Source: Myrica gale (lineage: Eukaryota > Streptophyta > Magnoliopsida > Fagales > Myricaceae). From it: a stretch of DNA of 64,000 bases. Made by a program: the position numbers and the translations under genes. Below, in pieces: positions 35,086 to 47,925 of the stretch. The notes beneath the pieces are model-generated. The model worked only from the letters and a program-made list of their open reading frames with translations. It did not search any database and had not been told where the DNA came from. Position 1 is the stretch's first letter. Each line of letters begins with the position of its first letter. The stretch is taken from positions 21,165,752 to 21,229,751 of the forward strand of contig OZ005619.1 of assembly GCA_963930655.1 (NCBI GenBank). The letters run 5' to 3'.

Positions 35086-37884
35086 GATTCGTTAGCCATT
35101 AATCATAGGCTACCGCATGTCATTTAAAAATTTCCCCTGCGACACGTCTTTAAATAGGATGACATGACATTTTAATTGACTTGCAGGTTTATATGGCAAT
35201 ATAAATTTTTGTGACATGCCTTGACGCTGAGTTAGCACAAGCATTCTACATGGGCACTATTTCTTTAGATAATCAACCACAATTGGATGGAGAACCAATT
35301 TGTCTGGAAACTGTACCTACTTAATGATCCTAGATTTGAAATCAGTACCTTCGAAATTAAAACGTTAAAAACCAAAATACATAACCTGTACAATAATTAA
35401 GTCAAAAAGAAAAGAGATGAAAGGAAATGTCGACAAAGGAAACTAGTGGAATATTTTCCAATCAGCTTGACGCGAGTTCCCTAGGCGATAAAAGGCCCGA
35501 CAGAGGACCAGGGAGGCAATAACTGCAACTGTTGAGTATTCCATAAAGCTACCACAAATTTGAATACCAGAAAGTGGTAGAATATACTTGAACTGAAAAC
35601 GAATGCAATAGCCAATGAATATCAGAATATGTACTGTAAAAGGTCGATCGTAAATAATTACTGTATAATAAACGAACTTTAAGAAGGGAAAATTGTCACT
35701 AACCACGAATAGACAAGGGAGAAAATAGGGCTCGTTTTTTTAATACTTTCTTCTCTCTTATATATATATATAGTGATAAAAAAAATGAATATGATTTCAA
35801 CGAAGACGAAAGTATTGTAAGAGGAGATTTTCCTAATGACATTATATAAGTTGCAATTAGCCATCCATCGACTAAAATGTCTTTATTAATTATGAATTTC
35901 ACCATCAACTACGTTAAAGGATGATGATGAGTTTAAAGAATATTGTCATAGTCTTCGAACGTCACAAAATCACCGCTTTACCGCGCTCGATGGGTGATAT
36001 TTGCGCTTGACCCAATTTTATACGCGGCCTGTTCCACAAAACCCACTTCAATGGCCTACTCCTAACTCAAATCTCCGAACCATCAGAATTCGTCACCAAA
36101 CCTCAAAGTTCTGCCCAAAGGGTTTCAACTTTCAACCAAATAGATGTGTCTCAAAATCTGTAAAACTTCCAACCGTTGCTTCTCAGAATCTCCAATATAT
36201 TTCCAGGACCGAAAAAGCTATCTTTCCACAATACGTATCCAGGACATATGCTGATTTTGTATAATTATCAAGAATTATAGAATAATTAGCAAAAAAAAAG
36301 AATTATATAATAAGATATGTGCTGAAAAAGAGCTCGGATGAGACAGGCCTAGTATCCGTGTGGTACAAAAATGGTTTACCACTCTTGAAAGTTAAACGTT
36401 GGTCACCCTTAAGGGGAGCGTAAGAGACCTTATTTAAGTTAAGAGGCCGTTGACGAGACGGGCCCAGTTCGAAGACAATAGCCTGAGAATATTCAAAATC
36501 CATATATAGTTTCCACCGACATGTTGAGGCTCGGGGCCGGATGGAGTGGGTAAACAATCTGACTAGTTGCAGATAGCGACCATTTTGGAGAGACCTTTGA
36601 GTTGTGAAGAGCCATTCTTTACGAAGGGCCACGTCCCAAAAGAACGAAGAAATGGAAGATATGGGAAAGAAAGAAAAGGTAAAGACACTTTGATGCGAGA
36701 GATGATTTTGTTTCCTTGGATCCCCGCCGTGGTTATGACAGAGAGCTTAGTTGGATTGACTTTTCCTTGACTGTCTACCCTACAAAAGTTAGGCACTTGG
36801 GCTCCTCTCCTCTGTTCCACGCTTTTGAAGGGCCACACGGTCAGTTTTTTTTTTTTCATTTGAGCGATTCGCTATGCGTGTGTTTACGTTGAGAGGAGAG
36901 GACCGGAGTTGCTTTTGCACTATTTTTTCCCTACCCACCATTCTTTACAAAATAGGCCCTAGAACATTACTCCTCCAGGGTCTGACGCAGCCGCAGGTGA
37001 TAAGCTAGGATGCAATAAGTAACCCTAGGAGTAAAACGAGACATGGTTTACGCATAAGCACTAGAACAGGCTCTCTAACGAGCACATGTTGCATTCCTTT
37101 GGCTCCTCTTCTATGCAATCCTCTTCCTAGCTAAGAGTAATGTGATCAAGATTTAATGATTTTTCCAGTGGCTTTTAGTCACTTGGTCAGTTGGCCACAT
37201 GTAATCCCAGTAAACTTCAACAAAGAAAATATTGTAATTCATGCCCTCCTTGATGGTGTTTCTATTCATTTTCGTTGATAGACACAAATATGAAAATACT
37301 CTAATTTTCAATCTCTCTGAAAAAGAAGAAAAAATAGTGTTATTATTTGAAACTACTTATTTCATTGCAAACATCAAGACACCAGATTAAAAAACACACA
37401 CACACATCAAGGCACCAAAACAAAGATGTAATCTTAAGCATCTCAGCATGTTTCAGTGTACCAGGCAATCTACCAATCCCCCAAAGATTCCATCAGCGTA
37501 CGGCTCGACGGCGGATGGCCAGCAGATACCCCGAGTCCGAGATCATGATTCATAACTAAATTCTACAAGGTCTCTCGAAGATGGGGGCTCCAAAACAATT
37601 GAAAAACGGAGAGGAAAGCCCAGAGGTACACGAGTCATGAAAAAGGGCAATGCCCAGCTAGAATATTTAGGTACAGGTTAAGGCTGCAAAGCAACAGTTG
37701 GTACTTTTATGTATGATTGACTTTCGCTTGCCTTCTATTAGCCCATGTTACTAGATCAATGTTAGCTAGGGACAGTTTGATCTTTCTCCCAATGCCCAAC
37801 GTACATGGTAACACATATGTACTGGACGTGGAGAATACAGTAAGTTTTCACCCAAGATTATCAACTCCGCGTTCTACCCTATTT
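35086..37884. other. Intergenic stretch, no gene recognised
   Basis: Only short frames with no family resemblance. Simple CA-rich and AT-rich tracts occur (for example near 37385 and 35760). Nothing further could be supported. Confidence 0.45.
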
Positions 37885-38095
37885 AGGGGGCGTTTGTTTC
37901 CCAATATTTTTACCTCTCAAAATTTTCAAACAATCATAAAATAATATCTCTCTCCTCATTAAATTATAAAATAATATTATACTATTCAATTAAATCTTCT
38001 CTCTCCTCACTTTTCTATAAAATACTATATTTTTTTCACAAACTCCAATACCCAAAATTTTCAAAACTCCAATATTTCTACAAACAAACACCACC
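37885..38095. mobile_element. MITE of a five-copy family, copy 2
   Basis: The ends GGGGGCGTTTGTTTCCCAA and ACAAACAAACACCACC form short inverted repeats. The interior has the family motifs (ATATCTCTCTCCTCATTAAATTA, TCACTTTTCTATAAAATA). It lies about 350 bp upstream of the OVATE gene. Confidence 0.6.
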
Positions 38096-38368
38096 TTCAT
38101 AGCACAGGAAAAACAAAACGGCCTGACTCATTTTGTCGTAAAATTATGACTACTTTTTCACTTGGCACATGTTTCAATTACATTTGTATTTTACATCAAA
38201 TCCTTTTGTCTCAGAAGCAATAAATTAAGGGTGACTATTAGCCAACCTGTGGCAGAAGATGGTCTATATTTATATAGCATTTTTCTAACAGACAAGGCAA
38301 AGCTAATCCATTTTCTTGCCATCCTCTTTTGTGTGAGAAAACCCATTAAGAAGCACCCCACAGCTGCC

Positions 38369-38375
38369 TATATAG
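38369..38375 (+). promoter_or_regulatory. Probable TATA box of the OVATE family gene
   Basis: TATATAG in the context GCCTATATAGACCCC, about 70 bp upstream of the start codon at 38443. Assigned by sequence and position only. Confidence 0.45.
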
Positions 38376-38442
38376 ACCCCCCACTTTTCTAAGAGAAACA
38401 GTTCGTGCCTTGACTCTGCATTGCGCTCCGAGAACAGAAAAA

Positions 38443-39525
38443 ATGGCTAAACGTTTCAAGCTCCGAATTTCTCGAGTCATCCCATCCTTCCAATCTTGCC
38501 GTTCCAAAGACCCCGCCACTCTCCCAGCGGATCCTGTTCCTTCAATCTTCCGACCCTCTCCGGTGGAAACCAAACTCATCAACCTCCATTTCCCGGCCAC
38601 TAACCCACTCCATCCCTCCAAACCGCATCACTCGTCCCTGAGGCGTCACGTGTCATCTGCATTCATATCCGTCGGCTGTGGGTTCAGATCAAGACGCACT
38701 CTCTCTGACGATGACCGAACCGAACCACCCGAGTTTCAATGGGAAAAAGAAGAGAAGTGGCACGTGGTCGCCAAGGTCTACGAGGAGACTCCTCGCCGTA
38801 AAATCTACAACTCCTCGGTCTCCGGCGACTCCGACTCGGACAATGACGTTTTGGGTCTTGCTCCGCTGCCGTCGCCACCTTCCACCGTGGAAAAGAAGAA
38901 ACGACGAGTCAAAAAGAAGAAAACGGCAGCGAAAATTCGCATCAGCACCTCTTCAGCTGATAGCGGACTGTTCAGCAGTGAAGGTCGTGGTGAGAGAGAC
39001 GACGAAGAGACCGAGACCTTAGTTTCTTCTTCCAGAAGCTTCTCCACCGATTCCTCGTCCGAGTTCAACCCTCACTTGGAGACCATATGCGAGGTACCAC
39101 TGAGCCCCACTAGGCGAAAGAAGCAGCAGAAGAGCAAAGCAAAGAAAGTTAAGAAGGTGAAACGCTGCGATTCGAAGGGTGAGAAGCCGGGGACGCTGGC
39201 GCCTTCATCTCCGGAAAGCGAGTCGCCGGCGAGGCTGTCGATGTTCCAGAAGATGATATCGTGCACAGTGGAGGGGAAGGTGAGGGAGAGCTTTGCAGTG
39301 GTGAAAAAGTCAGAGGATCCATATGAGGACTTCAAGAGGTCGATGATGGAGATGATCCTGGAGAAGCAGATGTCTGATGAGAAGGATTTGGAGCAACTCT
39401 TGCACTGTTTTTTGTCACTGAACGCCAGGCAACACCATGGAGTTATTGTTCAGGCTTTCGCTGAGATTTGGGAGACTTTGTTTTGTAGAAGATCAACTAG
39501 TCGACATGTTTCTAGTGCTCTTTGA
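38443..39525 (+). CDS. OFP7: OVATE family protein (OFP7/OFP8-like transcriptional repressor)
   Basis: A single exon of 360 residues, as usual for this family. The open frame extends 11 codons further upstream, but MAKRFKLRISRVIPSFQSCRSKD is the standard N-terminus of the subgroup. The middle is basic and Ser-rich (KKKRRVKKKKTAAK; RRKKQQKSKAKKVKKVKR), consistent with nuclear targeting. The C-terminal OVATE domain, about residues 280-345, is complete: SFAVVKKSEDPYEDFKRSMM, EMILEKQM, DLEQLLHCFLSLNARQHHGV and IVQAFAEIW. OFPs act as plant transcriptional repressors that bind TALE homeodomain proteins. In Arabidopsis OFP7 (At2g18500, from memory) adjoins SF3B4 and the PPR gene, like here. Whether it is OFP7 or OFP8 needs a tree. 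Confidence 0.9.
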   Translation: MAKRFKLRISRVIPSFQSCRSKDPATLPADPVPSIFRPSPVETKLINLHFPATNPLHPSKPHHSSLRRHVSSAFISVGCGFRSRRTLSDDDRTEPPEFQWEKEEKWHVVAKVYEETPRRKIYNSSVSGDSDSDNDVLGLAPLPSPPSTVEKKKRRVKKKKTAAKIRISTSSADSGLFSSEGRGERDDEETETLVSSSRSFSTDSSSEFNPHLETICEVPLSPTRRKKQQKSKAKKVKKVKRCDSKGEKPGTLAPSSPESESPARLSMFQKMISCTVEGKVRESFAVVKKSEDPYEDFKRSMMEMILEKQMSDEKDLEQLLHCFLSLNARQHHGVIVQAFAEIWETLFCRRSTSRHVSSAL

Positions 39526-39743
39526 ATCGAATTAGGATGTAGATTATAGAAAAAATAATCTCTTTTATATTTTTCAACTGTGCCTGTGGACTAGAAAATC
39601 TGTGGGACTGTGAATGATCAAGGGTTATTTTTGTTAACGTGCTGTCTTTGCCTTTTACCTTCTGGCATGCGAAACTTGCATTGATGAAAAAAAAGGTGTC
39701 TCGTAAATTTTTTAACGAAGATCGGGGAACCAGATAATCTGGA

Positions 39744-40882
39744 GGGTTAAATGCATTGCATACGCTGTGGTATTTGCAAATTGTAAATATATTCATGAGA
39801 TAAAGTTATTTTCATATTTCTAAGGTAAATATCAAGGTCATAATACGCCCCTCCGTTAATGTGTCGTTTGAAACACTAACGGTCAATGCTGATGTGGCAA
39901 AAATAGACACGTCAACACCAATCAGATGATGATACGTCATCGCGAATACCTAAAGTGCATATTTTCAATTTGCGAATATCACATGGCATGTGATGCATTT
40001 AAGTTTTTTTTAAAAAAAAAAATTAAATTAATTTTTTTAAAATATCAGCACCAATAAGATGATGACACTGTCATCATATTTAATTTTAAAAAAGAAATTA
40101 TTATTTTAAAAAAAGACTTAGCCTCATTTTCCTTCAACATATCTTATGTGTTCGTTTCTATTTTTTTATATTAAAAAAAAAACAATGCGTAGTTCAACTT
40201 AGCCACTGTATTTGTCTATTTTTTTATTTTTTATTTTTTCTTTAATTTTTTTTAAAATAAACGAACACAAAACGACTTAGTTTCATTTCCCTTCAACTTA
40301 GCCCATGTGTTCGTTTCTATCTTCTTCTTTTTTTCCTTTTTCATAAATTTTTTTAAAAAAAACATGCGTAGTTCAAAAACTCACACACATAAACAAATAC
40401 AGTGACTAAGTTGAACTACACAAGTTTTTTTTTAAAAACATTATATATATAAAAAAAAAAGACAGAAACGAACACGTGCTATGTTGAAGAAAAATAAGGC
40501 TAAGTCTTTTTTTTAAGATTTAATTTTTTAAAATAAAATTAAAAATGATGACGTGTCATCATCTTATTGGTGCTAACATGTCTATTTTTAAAAAAATTAA
40601 TTTAATTTAAAAAAAAACTTAAATGCATTACATACCCATGTGGTATTCGCAAATTGTAAATATGCACCTGAGGTATTCGCGATGACGTGTCATCATCTGA
40701 TTGGTGCTGACATGTGTATTTTTGTCACGTCAGTATTGACCGTTAGTGTTTCAAACAGCACATTAACGGGGGACATATTGTGACCTCTATGTTTACCTCA
40801 GGAGTATGAAAATGATTTTGTTTAACTCAGAAATATATTTATAATTCGCGAATAATACATGAATATGGTACGCTCTTAACCC
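39744..40882. mobile_element. 1.1-kb foldback-type element with long inverted repeats
   Basis: The left end GGGTTAAATGCATTGCATAC... is mirrored by the right end (...GTACGCTCTTAACCC). The arms continue inward with clear matches: GGTAAATATC...GGTCA and its mirror, GTTTGAAACACTAACGGTCAATG against CATTGACCGTTAGTGTTTCA-type sequence, and GACACGTCAACACCAATCAGATGATGA. Inside these lie further direct and inverted copies of GACTTAG(C/T)(C/T)TCATTT and TGCGTAGTTCAA. It is non-coding and AT-rich. Superfamily not assigned. Confidence 0.8.
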
Positions 40883-42400
40883 TAATCTCGATGGTTTACG
40901 ACAGAAATAAAAGATTCTCCCATCATAAATAGAATGGACCCACTCGGCTCCGTGGAGCAAGGTCTCATAGCTGATTGACCGAGTTAATGGTGGACAAGCA
41001 TGGTCATTTCAAAGTGACATGTGGATCAGCATCGAACTCTTGGGTTGGGGACCCCTACTTCACTCTCGTATACGAATTTGACCAAGAATCTCAAGGTCGA
41101 GCAATTTGGGATGCATAATAATTTCCACCATTTTACTTGAACTGATTATTCCCGTGCACATGGGAGTACTCATAGATGATAGAACTAGGGTCCACATGTT
41201 CCCAATTAGTTGGAAACTATCATCATATCCATCCTCACATCCCGGTTCAGAAATTGCTGTTTTTCACTAGAAGGGTTCTTGGTCTCGAGCATTTTATATC
41301 AGGGGAGGTCTAGATAAAAATGCTTCTAATGATCATGAAGACGGTCCATCTTACAACGCTAGGAGGAGCAATATGATTGCGGCTGCTTTCGATTCTAGAG
41401 GTAGCGACAAAATGGCTTTAGCAAGAAGGGTGCGGCGTCTTAATTTGATGATGAGTAGAACAATCTGCCAATCAAGTGACAACTGCTGATGCTGTTAAGG
41501 CATAAGGGATAATGAGAGGAGTCAAGCTCATGCCAGATCGATCGTGTTCATGAAAGCTAAAGCTACAAACATAATGGTGGGAGTAGAAGTAGGATTTAGA
41601 ATATTGTTGGTCTTCGATCTAGTTTATGACAGATTTGGTAGCGCATTGTTGGTTATTTAGATCGTCAAAAAGATTCTCAAAATGACAATCGAGAGAAACG
41701 TACGTCAATAGAAGAAGAGACGTCTCTTATTTGGTTTCTTCTTCAGATTTGTTGCTGATAAGTTAGAGCTTCTTCATCAGGAATAGGGATGGAATTACCA
41801 TGTGTTCTGATCGTTGAATTTTTCTACCATATAATTATTTTTGCCTTGTGTATATAGTCATGCATAAGTTGTCCAATACTCTCCATTTGGAACAATTTTC
41901 CATAATTTGAAGGGAAAGGCCGTCAATAGCGCCCCAAACCTGAAAGGTTAGAGAATTAGAGCACGACTTATACAGCTACAGTTTGATCTCATATAAAACA
42001 TTTAAATTCCTTCCAAAATTTGAATGAAGTTCCGATTTTAAAGAGATTGACTATTTTAAATGAAATAAAATAAAATTTCAGATTTAAAAATAATATTTAA
42101 AATAACAAATTTTCAATTATTTAATATTTATTTTTGGAGCTCTTGATGATATTAAAAACATTCTACAGTTGCCGGGAGAAAGAATTAAAAACGGTACAAC
42201 TATTTTGATTCCGTAAAAACATTGCGCAATTTTTAACCCGTGCGCCCAGCAATTGCATAGATGGCCTTTAGGGAAATCCCATGCAGCACATTGTATCCAT
42301 AGAAAAGTTTTAACCCTTTTTTTTTGTCCTCTTTTTCTCACAATATACGGCTGTTGATTAGTATGAAATGACAGTTTTGTTGGTATTCTTTTTATCATGA
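40883..42400. other. Intergenic stretch, no gene recognised
   Basis: No recognisable protein or delimited element. A region around 41290-41760 has more balanced composition and looks like decayed repeat sequence, but no family can be named. Confidence 0.4.
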
Positions 42401-43072
42401 CATTTTTAACTAGCCTATCACATAAATTTATTGGGCCAAAAGTCTCGAGGGAGTTAAACTTGAAGTCTAACACTTGAGATGGGTTGAAAGGCTCAAGTTC
42501 TCATTTCTTCCTCTTACACAAAATACACATGCTATAACTCATAATCTTCTCCGATGCAATGTTAGTCGTTACTATCTAATATCTTTTTTTTCTGGTTCAG
42601 TTATCAGTGAGAGCGATTGTGAGAGAGAATGTGCGTACATTTTCAGTCTCTTTCACTCCCCATTTATCCTACCTCTTTCCTTTTTGGCAAGTGCTTCCTG
42701 AGCTTTGACCCGTTCTTTTCCTTTGTGGCGGTTTCTTTTCATCACACGCCTCCTAATTTTCATTAATTAAGTTGGGCCCGCTTTTTCCTTCTTTCTTCCT
42801 CATTGGTCCTTAGTAAGGCGGTTTCTGCTTGTCCATTTAATGGTTAGATTTTATTCTCTCTAGCATCAACTTTATTAGGGTAGTAGATGATTAACTCCCA
42901 TTAAGTCTTAATTTTTACGCTTGACATGATCCCCATTTAAGAGAGCTGTCGGTCTTACCCACGTGACTAGGTTTTCAATCTACACGAGTTTTTTATGTAG
43001 TGAGATGGACCCAAGCTCTTTTTCATTGGGCCTCAGTAAGCTTTTTTGGGACTAAAAAATCTATCCCCATCA
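42401..43072. repeat. Dispersed repeat, left copy of a direct pair
   Basis: About 670 bp that aligns end to end with 45541-46200 in the same orientation: both start CATTTTTAAC, share CAACACTTG(A/G)GATG(G/A)GTTGAAAGG and CATTTAAGAG(A/G)GCT, and end ATCTATCCCCATCA. It could be an LTR of an old element, but no primer site or target duplication supports that. Confidence 0.7.
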
Positions 43073-44974
43073 CCTTTAGTCCGATAATTAATGTTCGATT
43101 TATATAAGATACCAAGATTGCATAAATTTAAAATTAAACGATGTTTGCATAATTAATTAACCGGAATACCAGATTAAAAAAAATAGCGACTAAAAACTTG
43201 AAGGGTGTGGAATATAACAGAAAGAGAAAGGGACATGCCCTGCTCTGTCAAAATCCGAAAAACCATCGTAGCATCAGGGTTAACAGTTGCTGGTTGCCCA
43301 TCCCACGGGCCACGGTATGCTTCAGTCATTTTCTCAAAAGTGTGGTACGATAAATAGGTACCAATTGAAGGGCGTCGCTATCACAAAGTTAAATCATTTC
43401 ATATGCATACATGCACCTGATCACTAGATAACGAAATTACCCACGTCATCGACGAGGCCTGGACTTGCCTCATGTCGTACTCCTCTGCTCTGCATATCTA
43501 TCACTCCCTCTCTGTCTCTTCACATTTTAACAGGTCAAGACTTCAAGAAAGAAACACTGTAAACAGATAAGTCCTCTGCCACCGTTTCGTGAAGGGCACG
43601 CCAAAAGTTCACAAAATTTACCTCCCGTCCCAACCCCGCCCCCAAGGCCAAGAGAATGAGATCTTACAGCCCGATGTAAATTTCAGCGGGTATCAGAGAT
43701 TCCCTGCCGGTCTAAGGACAGAAACCCGCTAAAAATGTCCCGCTAGTTCTTTCTGACCCTACTTATCTGGATGGATCCGTAGCATAGAATTAATTTGCCA
43801 GCGCGCCTGTTTCGTCATCTCCTCATGAGTCATCTGTCAGTCAGTCAAAGTACTGGAAACGCAGAGCATATTGGCCGTTGGATTATCCCCTGAAGACTAG
43901 GGGATTTGGGCCAAGTTATTTCCTCCCAAGCCTTGTTCCGTGCTAACTTTACCGCAAAAAAAAAACAAAACGAACTCTTGTTCTGAGCTTTAGTAGCATG
44001 GCCCATTGAGAAAGGAAATGGGCCAGAGTCCATTTCTTACGGTGTTCAGGTCCAGCTGAGGTTCTGGCACTTTTATGTCATGGCCGTGAATAGCGTTGTT
44101 ATATTGCGTTGGATTGAAATGGGTTTGGCCCAAGTACTAAGGATGAGGTATGGGCCTGGGCTGGGTTCAGGGTTGATAACTATTCTTCCTGGAAGATTTT
44201 TAAATTATTCAGAGGAGTTTGCTCTATTATTTTTATTTTTATTAAAGATAAAACAAAGCATTATATTCTTTTGAGAGAAAATCCTAATTTTTTAAAAGAG
44301 AAAATATATTTTTCACCCACAAATATTATATGACGCCGGACAGAATAGAGATTATTCTGTAGGCTAAAACAAAAGACAATTTGCGAGAAGGGAATGAGAG
44401 AATTTCGACCCCAAAGAATTCAGAAACACTCTGGATTCAATAAAATTCGTAATAATCAGCAATGAACTGAAACAACCCACAAGCCGGGTTAAAATAGCTG
44501 AAAAATCGACCTTAATAGAATTTTGCCAAAAATAGCAAAACCCTAAAAATCTTACCAAAACGAAATAAGGAAAGAATTAAAGTGATTGCCAAAAATCTGG
44601 CCCAAATCAGGTTCAAAATTATTTCCTAATCGACAAAAAGGAAATTACCATAAATAGCAAAAATTAACTAAAAATAGAGATTTGAAAAGGAAATTAGCGG
44701 ATTTGGAGCTCGAAACGATGTGCACCGAGCGTAGCTGGGTGGCTATGACTTGCGCGCCGAAAAGAGCTTTCCGAACTGGGGTCACGGGTGCAAATCGGAC
44801 ACCTGTAGCCAAAGTTATGGCCAAAATACCGATACGTGCACAGAAACTGCCCCAATCAGGCTAAATCACGATTTCTTGCCATTTTTGCGCTGATCTGTCC
44901 GTTCCAGATAATTCAGCGCCATTAATGAGCAATCTGACAGCTCGACATCGTCTGGCTCGGAGCCCCCTGCATCA
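43073..44974. other. Non-coding sequence between the paired repeats
   Basis: No protein resemblance. The segment at about 44660-44880 (around GCGCGCCGAAAAGAGCTTTCCGAACTGGGGTCACGGGTGC) has the balanced composition of retroelement untranslated regions, but I could not assign it. Confidence 0.4.
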
Positions 44975-45340
44975 TTATAGGTTTTGCACTTTGCACCCTA
45001 AACTATCAGTTTTTGACACATTGCACCCTCAAACTCTCAATTTTAGACACTTTGTACTCTTTGTCCATTTTTTAGACTAAAATGACGATAATATCCTTAA
45101 CCCATTTTATATATTGAAGATATTGTTGTAAATTCATTAATTTTTCGAAGGTATTTATTATCAGATGGAGAGTGCAAAGTGTTTAACATTTGTAGTTAAA
45201 GGGTGTAATATGTCAAAGTGAGTAGTTTATGGTGCAAAATGTCTAATATTGATAGTTGGATGATGCAATGTGTCAAAACTAGTAGTTTATGGTGTAATGT
45301 GTCATAAACATGATAGTTGATGATGAAAATTGTAGTTATC
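44975..45340. mobile_element. MITE with inverted, internally repetitive arms
   Basis: The left arm carries TTTGCACCCTAAACTATCAG, then GACACATTGCACCCTCAAAC and AGACACTTTG. The right arm carries several reverse-complement versions of the same unit (GTAGTTTATGGTGCAAAATGTC, GATAGTTGGATGATGCAATG, TAGTTTATGGTGTAATGTGTC). It is non-coding. Ends are approximate. Confidence 0.65.
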
Positions 45341-45540
45341 TATTTTTAAATTTAAAAACAACAACAACCCAAAATTAGAGGTTCTTAATGAGGAAAGGTC
45401 GCAACGAAAAATCCAATTTTATTTTCAGTACTCTGCTAGTGATTTATGGATAATAGTTCTTAATTGAAAAACCTATCAGCTTCTTATTTGAAATTAGAAA
45501 TAACCATGACATAATTTCACAAAATTGAATATGATGGAGC

Positions 45541-46200
45541 CATTTTTAACCGGCCTATCAAAATATCTACTGGGTTAAGAGGTCGAGGGAGCTAGATTTG
45601 AAGTCCAACACTTGGGATGAGTTGAAAGGTCTAAGTTCTCATTCCTTCCTCTCAAAATTTAGGATTTCGGGTCTTTCCGTGGGGGAATTTCACCGATGTC
45701 ATTGTTAGTCGTCATCATTCAATATCTTTTGTGTTTATGTTTGATTATCAATGAGAGAGAGTATGAGAGAGAATTGTGCATACCTTTTCGGCTTCTTCTT
45801 TTTATTTATCCTCCCTCTTTCCTTTCTCGGCTTCGGCCTGTCATCCCATTTTCTTTTATGATGATTTATTTTTATCATGCACCTTTTGAACTTCATTAAT
45901 TAAATAGGGCCCGCTTTTCCTTATTTCTCTCCATTAGTCTCGAGTAAGGCGGTTCATGTTTTCCCATTTAATAGTTAGATTTTATTTGACTTTGTCACAA
46001 AATCAAATGATTAAGTTCCTTAGAATCTTACTTTTTGCGCTTGACGTGGTCCTCATTTAAGAGGGCTATCGGTCTTTCCCATATAACTAAGTTCTTAGTC
46101 GACAAGAGCTTTGTATGTATTCGAATGAGCCTGTCTTTTCTATTACTTTCTCATTGGGCTTTAATAACCTTTCTCAAGACCAACAAATCTATCCCCATCA
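45541..46200. repeat. Dispersed repeat, right copy of a direct pair
   Basis: Partner of 42401-43072, about 2.5 kb away in the same orientation, with substantial divergence. It ends roughly 200 bp upstream of the OEP24 start codon, so it may contribute promoter sequence. Confidence 0.7.
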
Positions 46201-46404
46201 AAATATATTTTTTCTTTGTTTTTTTTAATTCGTTATAAGTTTCTTAATCAGAATTAGGAAGAAGTATGGCACAAATTCACGAAGGTACGTGAGATTCCCC
46301 TCACGCTCGTTTTCCCCACTACCATAAGAAACCCTGCCAAAACCCTCTCCTTAGTCCGTACAAAACCTTGCGGTTCCAGTCCCTACTCCTATCTTGTAAA
46401 CACC

Positions 46405-47925
46405 ATGCTTAAGTCTGCTTCCTTAAGGCGAAATTACGGCGCCGGGGACGGCGGCTTCTCCGGCACTATCACCGTGACCGCCGGCGAAGTCGACCTCCGA
46501 GCTTCCGTCACCGACGACAGCTCCGCCGGTTTGTCCGCCTTAGGGGACTTGTTTCTCTCCGTTGAAAAGCCTGGCTCTTTCGCAATCGACTTCGACGTCC
46601 CAAAGAAGGTACACTGTTGGCTTCTTCACGAAAGTTAACTCATTTTTGTTTGGTTGTTCGGAAAATGTGGAAACGGAAAGTAGTATTCTCTAAATTGAAT
46701 ACTAATTGTGATTAATTTGGCTTATGGATGGTAAACAATTTCGTATTTCTTCTTCTGTTCCCTCCCCTCCTTTTGCGGTGTATCTGGCTTACATTCACTT
46801 TCTGGCGCCTACTTTTCCTCTATTTCAGAGGTATTAGCCATTTCAGTGCATTTCGTTTGCGCGAAATCCTTGGAAAAGAAAGAAAGAAAGGGGAAAGTCT
46901 AGTATGAAGTTTTGTTTTTTTTTCGGTCGATGAATGCTACTGATACTGCGAAGCCTGCCAATTTGTTTGTCAAGTCCTCAGCGGAGAAAAAGCTTTTGCA
47001 TTTCGGAAACCAATACCTAGAGTTCCCTTGAAACGACACATAGGGAATTTTGGATTCCGAAAAGCAATATATGTGTGTTATCTCTGCAGGATGTTCGGTT
47101 TCAATTCACGAAGAAAGTGAAGGTCTTGGAGAAACCATTGAATTTTACTTACACTCACCAGATGGGCGAGAACCGGACTGCTTTAAGTGGAACATTTGAG
47201 CTTGATTCAGCTAACAAACTATCAGCTAATTATGTATTTGATTCTGGGAATTGCACGTTGAAGTACAGCTACGCCCATGGAGGGACAACGTTGGAGCCAT
47301 GTTATGACTTTGGGAGTAAATCTTTGGACTTGGCAGTGTCTCGGAGGATTCATGGTGGCAATTTGATTGGGGCATCTTATAGGACATCAAGCAAGACTTT
47401 GGGGTTTGAATGGTCACCGAATTCCAACTACAACGATAATTTGAGATTCAAGGTATGACGTTATAGGTTGTTATCATGTTTTTAGTGGAAATTGTAGGTT
47501 GCCAGATAACAAAGGCCAAATGAAAGGTTTACTGGCACACGAATGTGTAGGTTGCTGATGCAAGTGTCGGATATACTATTTTATTTTGAAAGGTCTTGAA
47601 TATAATTTTTTTTTCCCTTTGAATCTAAATAACAGTAAACAATAAAGTTCTCCTTTCTTCTAACCTTATTTCTCTTGATTTTTTCTGCTGTTTTGAGCTT
47701 TAAAAATGTAACTTTTGATTCAGTGTTTAACTCCCTTGGCTTGGGCAGCAAATGTTTTCCGAGTAAACTTGCTTCCCCCCCCCCTCTCTAATGGTCACCA
47801 CTTCTCTACATGTAGCTATCGTGTTCTAATTTCTTGTTTGTAACTTCCAGGTGTCAGCACTGTTGGAGTTGGCGAATGGATTACACATGCCGAAACTAAA
47901 TGCTGAGAGCACCTGGGACTTCTAG
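46405..47925 (+). CDS. OEP24: Outer envelope pore protein 24, chloroplastic (OEP24)
   Basis: Three phase-0 exons: 46405-46608, 47090-47452 and 47851-47925 (donors AAG|GTACAC and AAG|GTATGA; acceptors TGCAG|GAT and TCCAG|GTG), 213 residues, the length I recall for Arabidopsis OEP24. Family blocks are FSGTITVTAGEVDLRASVTD, FDVPKKDVRFQFTKKVKVLE, KPLNFTYTH, NRTALSGTFELDSANKLSANY, NCTLKYSYAHGGTTLEPCYD, LAVSRRIHGG, YRTSSKTLGFEW and LNAESTWDF at the C-terminus. It is predicted to form a beta-barrel in the plastid outer envelope; the family conducts triose phosphates, hexose phosphates and charged amino acids at high flux. Like other such barrels it has no cleavable transit peptide. Confidence 0.92.

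Noticed and set aside
42401-46200. A complete LTR retrotransposon spanning the repeat pair
   Set aside because: No primer-binding site, purine tract, coding interior or target duplication could be found, so only the repeats are annotated.
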